The translations under genes were made by a program, and so were the position numbers. Positions 57,540 to 64,000 of a stretch of DNA of 64,000 nucleotides are shown in pieces; within the stretch, counting starts at the first letter, position 1, and every line of letters starts with the position of its first letter. Origin of the DNA: Welwitschia mirabilis (lineage: Eukaryota; Gnetophyta; Gnetopsida; Welwitschiales); the NCBI GenBank assembly GCA_051453625.1, contig JBOZIK010000001.1, positions 169,914,374 through 169,978,373 of the forward strand, written 5' to 3'. A model generated the notes under the pieces. That model saw only the letters and a program-made list of their open reading frames with translations. It did not search any database and was not told the DNA's origin.

Positions 57540-57975
57540 GGAGGGTGGATTTAAAAATCCATAATGCACCACCTTAAACATGGGCAACCAAGCGAAATGT
57601 TCAGTCGACCTATGTAATTTTTAAAATTTAAACCGTAAGGTAGTAGTTAATGATAATATAAAGTCATTTAATCCTACGAGGAGAAAGTTTAATAAGGAAA
57701 ATTAAAGCAAATTTGGTTGATCCAAAGAAATATAAAGGTCGACCTAATTTAATAGTAAAATAGATTTAAGTGCGATGGACTCGATAGATACAGGTGATTA
57801 ACCCATTGTAAAGACAATTTAACAGAAAAATAGATTCTAATGAGATTGACCTAGATAAGTGTAATGATTAACCTAATAGGAAGAAATGTTTAACAAGGAA
57901 AATTAAAAGATAAATGATTAATCCAAAATATCAATGAAGTCGACCAGGGTTAAATTGATATAACATTGAAAATTT
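57540..57975 (-). repeat. Degenerate GTCGACC repeats in I
   Basis: Words GTCGACC or close variants recur at about 57606, 57738, 57850 and 57942. They are embedded in looser units that also contain TTTAACA.GGAAAATTAAA and GATTAACCCA-type text. They lie between RNase H and the env-like remnant. Confidence 0.6.
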
Positions 57976-58045
57976 TAAATCACTAGTTAAACTTTAATGT
58001 TTAGCTAAGCTTGGGTTTTTTAAATCTTTCTTAAACAAGATACCT

Positions 58046-58389
58046 AGAAATTAATAAAGTATAGCAAAATGATCAGACGATAATAGTTTTATAAAAATAT
58101 CAACTAATTAATCTTAAATACAAACATATTCAAGTGTGATAATTTTCTTTTCTACCAATTTTTGAATAAAATAATACTTGAGATTAATGTACTTAGTATG
58201 AGTGTATTGAACTGGATTATGAGTGATTTGAATGAAACTTGAATTATTGCATAGAATAGAAAACTTAGAGATGTATAATCCATAGTCTTTTAAAGTTTCT
58301 TTCATCCATAGCGTCTGAGTGTAGCAAGCCCCACCATCTTTGTACTCAGCTTTTATTATGGATAGATTTTGTGCTGCTAACTTATACAT
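58046..58389 (-). pseudogene. Ty1/copia RNase H, C-terminal part (element I)
   Basis: A 91-codon open piece on the minus strand: SIIKAEYKDGGACYTQTLWM, KETLKDYGLYISKFSILCNN and VQYTHTKYINLKYYFIQKLV, then IITLEYVCI. After two stops comes LVDIFIKLLSSDHFAILY. It matches the copia block STAEAEYIAAGSCCAQ..WMK ... NPVQHSRTKHID ... ADIFTKPL. The text upstream of 58400 is degraded. D is inserted 180 bases upstream. Confidence 0.88.
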
Positions 58390-58569
58390 ATTTAATATCG
58401 TATTTTAAGTGGTTTTGTAGATTAATAAATAGATAAATTTTTGAATTCCATGATAACGAAAAGCTAAGACAAAAGAGATGAAAACATGAAATATCCATGA
58501 TGATTTACAACATTTTAAGTAATTTTGAATAATTTTCATTTCTAAATAATTCTTATAAAATATTAAGGC

Positions 58570-59492
58570 TGATGCACTGATTAAAGTTTTATAAAAGGCC
58601 ATCATTCATCTCATCATTCAGATGACTATAAGGATGACCAAGTATTTTATGCTAATGGGGATGCTAACTATAATCTATCTGGTAGTTGATGTGAATTATT
58701 TATGAGGTGGCATCATCTCTTCTATCATCCAGATGATTAACCAGATGACACTATTATAATGTCTACACTAAGCATTCACCTAACTTCTGTTACATGTGTG
58801 TCTATTTCTTCTTGCACAATTATTATGGTTTTACTCTCACCTTTTTATATGTTTTCTTATGTGATTATATGTTAATAAATAGTGGTCTCACCCTCGACTT
58901 CTATTCATCTTCATTTTCACCTGAAATTCTTGTGATAGGAGATTAAAGGGCTGAAGATCTATCTTTGTATTATAGAGAGATGTTTTTCTGGGTGTTGGAC
59001 GGTATTTCCTCTATTAAGTTGTGATTATTTTATAATACAAATGTGTTTTGTAATTTAATATAAAATACTTCTTTTCTAATTTCAATGCATGTTTTTTTTT
59101 TATCCTCATAGCTTATGTTGCTTTTGATCTAGTGATAGTTTCTTTAGTAATATAGTTTATGAGGACAACCTTTATCAAGGTTGCATATGGTTAGTTTAGT
59201 TAGATGCATTGTTATTTTCTTTTTCTAGATTATCTTTGCATCTATGTGTTGCATTTTACTTCATGCATTACAAGTTATTTCTGTAGTTAGAGTATAAGTA
59301 TCTGTTTGTGGAAAGAAACTCTCTTATTTCCTAATTTGACCTTTGCTCTTATTGCCTACTTTGGCCTTTGATGGATTATGACATTTAGGTCACTTTCATC
59401 TATATTAGTATTCTTTATTTGTGTAAATATTTGTAATTAATAAAATTCAACTTAATGAAGAATATAACTTTGCATAAATATGCACCGTAACA
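58570..59492 (+). repeat. 5' LTR of element D
   Basis: 923 bases, starts TGATGCACTG and ends CACCGTAACA. The start equals the minus-strand start of C's 5' LTR. The middle (58925-58990) aligns with 25900-25960 of C in reverse complement. D's LTR is about 300 bases shorter than C's. Confidence 0.83.
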
Positions 59493-59515
59493 TCTTGGCA
59501 TCATTGTTGAGAAAG
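59493..59515 (+). other. Primer-binding site of D
   Basis: TCTTGGCATCATTGTTGAGA after LTR end GTAACA. It is the best-kept site of this type in the window. Confidence 0.75.
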
Positions 59516-60190
59516 ACTACCTGGAGTTTGAAAGTTGTCATTACGCTAGTGAGCATTTTGGTTTAGATGCTTTTCTATAGCAGTGGTGTACTATTATCTA
59601 TAGTAGTATAGATTTTTCTTTTTCATAATGTTAGTTTTCTATTTTCAAATAAAACTTTTTCTTTTTATTTCTGTAATAAAAAGTTAGTTATCCACTTCAT
59701 TATCTAGATGACGTGCAGCAAAGGCGACCTTTGTGTCATGTATTTTTAGTTTCTGTTTCTATCAAAATAATTTTTTAGGATTTTTTTATCATCCTTTTGT
59801 TGTTCAGATAACTCAAGTGGATGATCATTTACTTTTATAGTTTTCTATATCTATCAATTTTTCATTTCTGTTTTCTGCTTTTTTCTTCTTTGTGGTTTCT
59901 ATATTTCTGTCATCTAGACTATCATCTAGATGACTACAATGATGATACTTTGTGCATCTGTACTGAGCATGTATGGTGAAATTTGGTTAGAAAGGAAAGA
60001 CTAGAGAGAATTGCTATTTATTGAAAAAAAAATTTGAGAATGTTCGATAAACCTAGAAACTAACTCAGATTAACACAACAAAGGTATGTAAAATTTAGAA
60101 ATTCCTGCAATATTTACTTTCATTTCTGTAGAGTCTGATTTTCCTAAATAAAATTTTTTAGATGATTATTTAGATGAGAGTTTCTTATTT
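59516..60190 (+). other. Leader of D with repeated GATGAC motif
   Basis: Non-coding, T-rich. It contains motif pairs of the type ATCATCTAGATGAC ... GATGA at 59696-59740, 59788-59827, 59909-59948 and 60160-60180. The LTR has more at 58606-58640 and 58722-58750. Confidence 0.65.
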
Positions 60191-61640
60191 GTAATCATAT
60201 CTACCTTTTCTTAAAAGCAAAAGCAACCTATCTCACCAAATCCATCCTTTATTATTAGAACCCCTATAACCACTTCTATTCATACTAATGTTTATGTTAC
60301 TTTTAAAGATCTTATAGCAAATAAGAAAAAAATCCAAACCCCATTTGACTTACCTCTCAGTGATGATATTGAACTAAGAAAGCTAAATGCTATTCTACCT
60401 TTAGTGATAAACCCGATGAAGATCCTTTTCAACACATTACCTATATAGAACAATTAGTTCTTACTTCTAGAAATACATGGTTATTTTCCCTATCACTTTA
60501 AAAGGTAAGGCTAAACTATAACTAAAAATGATTTTCCACAAAAGCTTAAAATCTTGGAGTCAAGTTTAGAAAGTCTTTATCAAGATATTTATAAGTGAAA
60601 CCACCATCTGAAAATGTAAGAATGAAGTTATCAACTTTTAACAAATGCCTAATGAAGACTATGCCTCTACCTATAAGAGATTCTTTATTATTTTACATTA
60701 AAACCTTGTAGATGCCTTTACATAAGTAGAAGTTGTAAACTACTTTTACAGTAGATTAAATAATCACATGTGTAGATTTTTCATGTGGAGGTAACTTGTT
60801 AAACCAAACCTTAGAATATGCTTGGAAAGTGTTGGAAGAATTGGTAGAAGTGAGTCAAACATAACCTAAACCCTCACTTAGAGAAAACCAAATAGTATAT
60901 CAAATTATTAAAGATCTAAAAGAGGTAAAATATGAGAGAAATAAAATAATAACTAAAAATAAACCAACTAATGTTATAAAGGATTTCACTTTAACCTTGG
61001 AAAAATATACCCAAATGATTCTAGATACAAATGTGGCAACTGAGAAAAAAGAAGTTATAGCTCCTACTTGTGATTTGTGTGAGGATGGTTATCATGTTAC
61101 TAAAGAACATTTTTTTTTCTAACATATAAAGAGAGAATTTATGAGGAAGTATGTGCTTTGAATCAGAGGTGCTTAAACTACAACCAAAACCAAAATCAAA
61201 GACAAGTCCAAAATCACAATCATTTTCAACCTAGGATGAGTGAACAACCTAACTTTAAAAATTTTCAAATAAACCATCCTAACTTCCAACATTTTAAGAA
61301 AAGATTTGAGAACATAAAATTCCAATCTAATAATTCAAATAACTTAGCAAGCTTATCCAACTTCCAAAATCAAAGTGATTATCTTAGGAATTCCATTGAG
61401 GAGTTGATAAAATCATAAGAAAAGACAAATTAAAACATTAAAAATACAAATACCAACATTGAAAACCTTGTGAGTATCTTATAACAAATTATGTTTGCTA
61501 ATCAAAGACCATAAGGGTCTCTTGCCACTCAACCATTACCAAACCTAAACAAAGTTAAAAAAGATTGTAAGGTGATGACAAGAAGTGGGAATGACATAAC
61601 TTCTCCCACCTATGAGACTTTAACATTATAAAGTGATAAA
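60191..61640 (+). pseudogene. gag of D, broken
   Basis: Readable blocks are PLSDDIELRKLNAIL (near 60350), a capsid part around 60640-60860 (EDYASTYKRFFIILH-like; DAFTQVEVVNYFYSRLNNHM; LEYAWKVLEELVEVSQT) and a degraded zinc knuckle at 61069-61110. The knuckle reads CDLCEDGYHVTKEH, where the last Cys of CX2CX4HX4C is His. Next comes an open Asn/Gln-rich piece of 86 codons (61158-61418: NQNQNQRQVQNHNHFQPRMS). The tail has the family signature GSLATQPLPN and CKVMTRSGN near 61515-61595. Frames change at least three times. Confidence 0.83.
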
Positions 61641-62020
61641 AATGATGAATAAGAGGAATAGAAATCATAGAAAACCATTGTTTCGCTTCTTCATTAAGCA
61701 ATAAAAAGAAAACCTTTTCTTATAAGAGACTTGCTATTCCATGGCTTAATAGGATTAACATAAATCTATTTTTTATGATCATTTAAAAGCCTTAATAAAA
61801 ATGTGAGCATCAACTTGTTATTTTAGAAACTTTTGCAAGAAAATACAAAGTATTTAAATTTATGAAAAGACTTGATAAGAAAAAAGCAAAAATGTACCAT
61901 CCCTAGCAAAATCTTCCTAGCACAATCTGTTAATAACTTAGTTTATTAAAAATGTCCAAAGTTTGAAAATCCTAAGGCAATAACTATGAGGGTCACTTTA
62001 AAAGAAAACCATAGGATTAA
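61641..62020 (+). pseudogene. gag-protease junction of D
   Basis: Poorly preserved stretch. NTKYLNLKDLIRKK-like text and SVNNLVY occupy the place of the FLKDLCT lead-in. No ORF. Confidence 0.5.
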
Positions 62021-62350
62021 AAAATCCTAAATTGATATTGAAGCTGGTGTCAACATCATGCCCTTTATACATTTATTAAAAACCTGGGTTGGAAGAAATA
62101 GTAGAACCTATAAATTATTTTAGAACGAGCTAATTCATCTGTGAAGAAACTGTTAGGTGTAATTAAGGATTTGATTATTTAGATAGAAAAGCTACCTACC
62201 CCATTAATGTTGTAATTATTGAAGTTAAGTACAATGATTGATATCCTTTAATTTTAGGAAGAGATTTCTATGCAATAGTACACTGTGTTATAAATACAAT
62301 AATTGGTTTATTGGAGTGTCATTTTAGTAGTAAAAAGTTTTCAATAAGAG
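62021..62350 (+). pseudogene. Retropepsin remnant of D
   Basis: The active-site region reads IDIEAGVNIMPFIHLLKTW where the family has LLDLGASVNLLPYSVYKQLG. After frame changes, VVIIEVKYND, YPLILGRDFYAIVHCVINT and LLECHFSSKKFSIRVFNVAK match the protease block of C. The DLG active site is lost (DIE). Confidence 0.78.
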
Positions 62351-62454
62351 TTTTTAATGTGGCTAAAAAAGACTTAGGAAATGACTTGAGTGTAAAGGAA
62401 GAAATTAGACCAACTCTATTTTTACATCACTGTCCACTTTAGAAAAGATAGTCC

Positions 62455-62742
62455 ATGCTTTATGAATTAATATTATTTGATGATAAATTGGAAGTAGATA
62501 CCTTATATGTTTTTGAAGATCAACTTGATTTTGACCATCTAAAAACTAAATTTTCTGATCTCGAGAGTAGAGAGTTTGAGTTTGTTAACTGTGTAGAAGT
62601 TCAAGATTTTAGTAGACCTAAGATTTTCTATTTTCAGAATGATTGTTTACTATTATTATCCAAACAATATTCTAAGATGACGATCTATTTTTCTAAAAAT
62701 TTTATAGAAAATAAAAATTTAAGCTTAAATCTAAATCTGAAA
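62455..62742 (+). pseudogene. Protease-RT linker of D, open 96 codons
   Basis: Open from 62455 up to a 100-N gap: ELILFDDKLEVDTLYVFEDQ, then FDHLKTKFSDLESREFEF and a basic end. It is acidic, with no motif, and lies where gypsy pol has a variable linker before the RT lead-in. The last 115 bases (62628-62742) are repeated after the gap at 62843-62957. The apparent 138-codon ORF crossing the gap is therefore not real. Confidence 0.65.
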
Positions 62743-62957
62743 NNNNNNNNNNNNNNNNNNNNNNNNNNNNNNNNNNNNNNNNNNNNNNNNNNNNNNNNNN
62801 NNNNNNNNNNNNNNNNNNNNNNNNNNNNNNNNNNNNNNNNNNCTATTTTCAGAATGATTGTTTACTATTAGTATCCAAAAAATATTCTAAGATGACGATC
62901 TATTTTTCTAAAAATTTTATAGAAAACAAAAATTTAAGCTTAAATCTAAATCTGAAA
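62628..62957 (+). repeat. Gap-flanking direct repeat in D
   Basis: 62628-62742 and 62843-62957, the same 115 bases with three or so differences, around a 100-N gap (62743-62842). Confidence 0.88.
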
Positions 62958-64000
62958 CCTTTAGATAATGGACTGAAATATATTTTTCTAAATAGTGATT
63001 TAAACAAGCCTTTGATCATCAATAAAAACATTACTCCTCAATAACAATTAAGTCTAGTCTCTCTTCTGTAATTTAAGTTAAATGCATTTGCTTTGTCCCA
63101 TAATGGTTTGATAGCCATACCCACTTCCATTGTTTAATATAAAATTTACCTTAAAGAAAATTCTAAACCTATGAGGTAACCCCAATGTAGACTCAATCCA
63201 AACCTTAAATAAATTATAAATGATGAAATTATAAAATTAACAGATGTTAAAATTATTTATTTAATTCTTGATAGTGAGTGAATTAGCCCCTTGATAATAG
63301 TTTCTAAAAAGGATGGAAAATGAAGAATGTATATAGAATTTAGAAAACTAAACGAAGTAAAAAAAAAAAAAAACATTGTTCTTTACCTTTCCTTGATCAA
63401 ATTCTTAATAGGATTTAGGATCATGATTTTTACTATTTGCTTAATGGTTATAGTGGTTACAACCATGTTTGCATTACTATTAAAGACCAAGCCAAATCCA
63501 CTTTTACTTTTCCTTTTGATACTTTCACTTTTAAACACATGTCTTTTAGACTTAATAAGGCTTTTGGTACTTTTTAGCATGCTATGATGGGAATTTTTTC
63601 TGATATACTTGAGGATTTCATTCAGATTTTTATGGACGACTTCTTTATTTATGTTAAAACATTTGAAAAAATTTTAGATCGATTAGAGAAATTCATTGAT
63701 CATTGTATTTCTAGTAACCTACACTTGAGCTGGGAAAAGAGTCTATTTCTTATAGAAAGTGGCATTGTTTTAGATCACTATATTTTTAAAGAGGGGATTA
63801 GAACAGAAGTTTTCAAAGTTGGTATTAGTTAAAACCTAAATCCTCCTACAAATGTCAAATAGGTTAGATCTTTTCTTGATCATTGTGATTTTTATCATTG
63901 GTTTATTCATAATTATGAAAATGTCTATAAACCCATTCATTCATTATTAGAGAAACAAATCAAATTTGAATGAAACAAATCTTGTTAACTTGCTTTCGAT
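62958..64000 (+). pseudogene. Reverse transcriptase of D, cut by window end
   Basis: Lead-in IYLKENSKPMR, CRLNPNLK, stop, IINDEIIKLTDVKIIYLILD and ISPLIIVSKKDGK. A RMYIEFRKLNEV block is followed by a 13-A run (63361-63373) that shifts the frame. After it come GYSGYNHVCITIKDQAKSTF-type text and FKHMSFRLNKAFGTFQHAMM. An 82-codon open piece (63584-63832) with catalytic box FMDDF at 63629-63643 ends GIVLDHYIFKEGI. Then VRSFLDHCDFYHWF follows to the edge. The box is intact, but MPFGLCNA has become MSFRLNKA. Confidence 0.87.

Larger units (their letters stand above)
54913..58569 (-). mobile_element. SIRE-type Ty1/copia element I, 3' half
   Basis: Minus-strand fragment: end of RNase H (58389-58046), a repeat-bearing spacer, an env-like remnant (57434-56470) and a probable LTR region down to about 54913. 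The order matches Sirevirus-type elements, which carry an env-like gene after pol. The upstream end is cut by the LTR of D at 58570. The downstream end lies at a G-rich block next to E. Confidence 0.72.
58570..64000 (+). mobile_element. Ty3/gypsy (Athila-type) element D, continues past window
   Basis: Plus-strand member of C's family: 5' LTR (58570-59492), PBS, long leader, gag, protease, linker and RT up to the window end. RNase H, integrase and 3' LTR must lie to the right. It has the least broken frames of the gypsy elements (open runs 61158-61418, 62455-62742, 63584-63832) and an intact RT catalytic box. Confidence 0.88.

Noticed and set aside
1-64000. CRISPR arrays, prophage, tRNA genes or bacterial operons
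   Set aside because: No regularly spaced identical repeats, no cloverleaf with A/B-box-like sequence and no ribosome-binding-site gene layout; the window is eukaryotic repeat DNA.

Overview
The window looks like transposon-rich, gene-poor nuclear DNA of a flowering plant (probably a dicot, because of the retroelement families; I cannot name the species). It is very AT-rich and CpG-poor. I see no intact host gene, no tRNA gene and no CRISPR. Nearly everything that can be read is decayed retrotransposon. Five to six large Ty3/gypsy elements of the Athila type are nested in or next to each other. There are also two Ty1/copia fragments of the SIRE type, one CACTA (En/Spm-like) DNA transposon and a short piece of organellar 23S rRNA. 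Element letters A to J are mine.

Layout. 1-1455: gag end of minus-strand gypsy element F. 1456-10997: plus-strand gypsy A (LTR, PBS, gag, PR, RT, RNase H, truncated IN, LTR), inserted in the leader of F. 10998-12858: leader, PBS and 5' LTR of F. F itself sits in the integrase of minus-strand gypsy G (12859-25039). A second copy of the F/G junction follows an N gap (13400-15705), and part of G is repeated after another gap (17741-20383). 25311-44334: minus-strand gypsy C with both LTRs. Its RT is split by the CACTA element H (31467-39114), which has TCT target duplications. 44370-45240: copia gag (J), minus strand. 46286-54880: minus-strand gypsy E, same family as A, without a 5' LTR. 54913-58569: 3' half of a SIRE-type copia (I), minus strand, with RNase H and an env-like remnant. 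58570-64000: plus-strand gypsy D, same family as C, running off the window. D has the longest open stretches.

How the parts relate. A, E, F and G share a related LTR start; C and D share another (TGATGCACTG). All keep a decayed form of the same primer-binding site after the 5' LTR where that site is present. Nesting gives an order: G before F before A; J before C before H; I before D. Reading frames are broken mostly where Trp, Gln or Arg codons became stops, as expected from long-term deamination of methylated cytosine. All but one of the 100-N gaps are flanked by direct repeats, so part of the apparent duplication is probably an assembly artefact.
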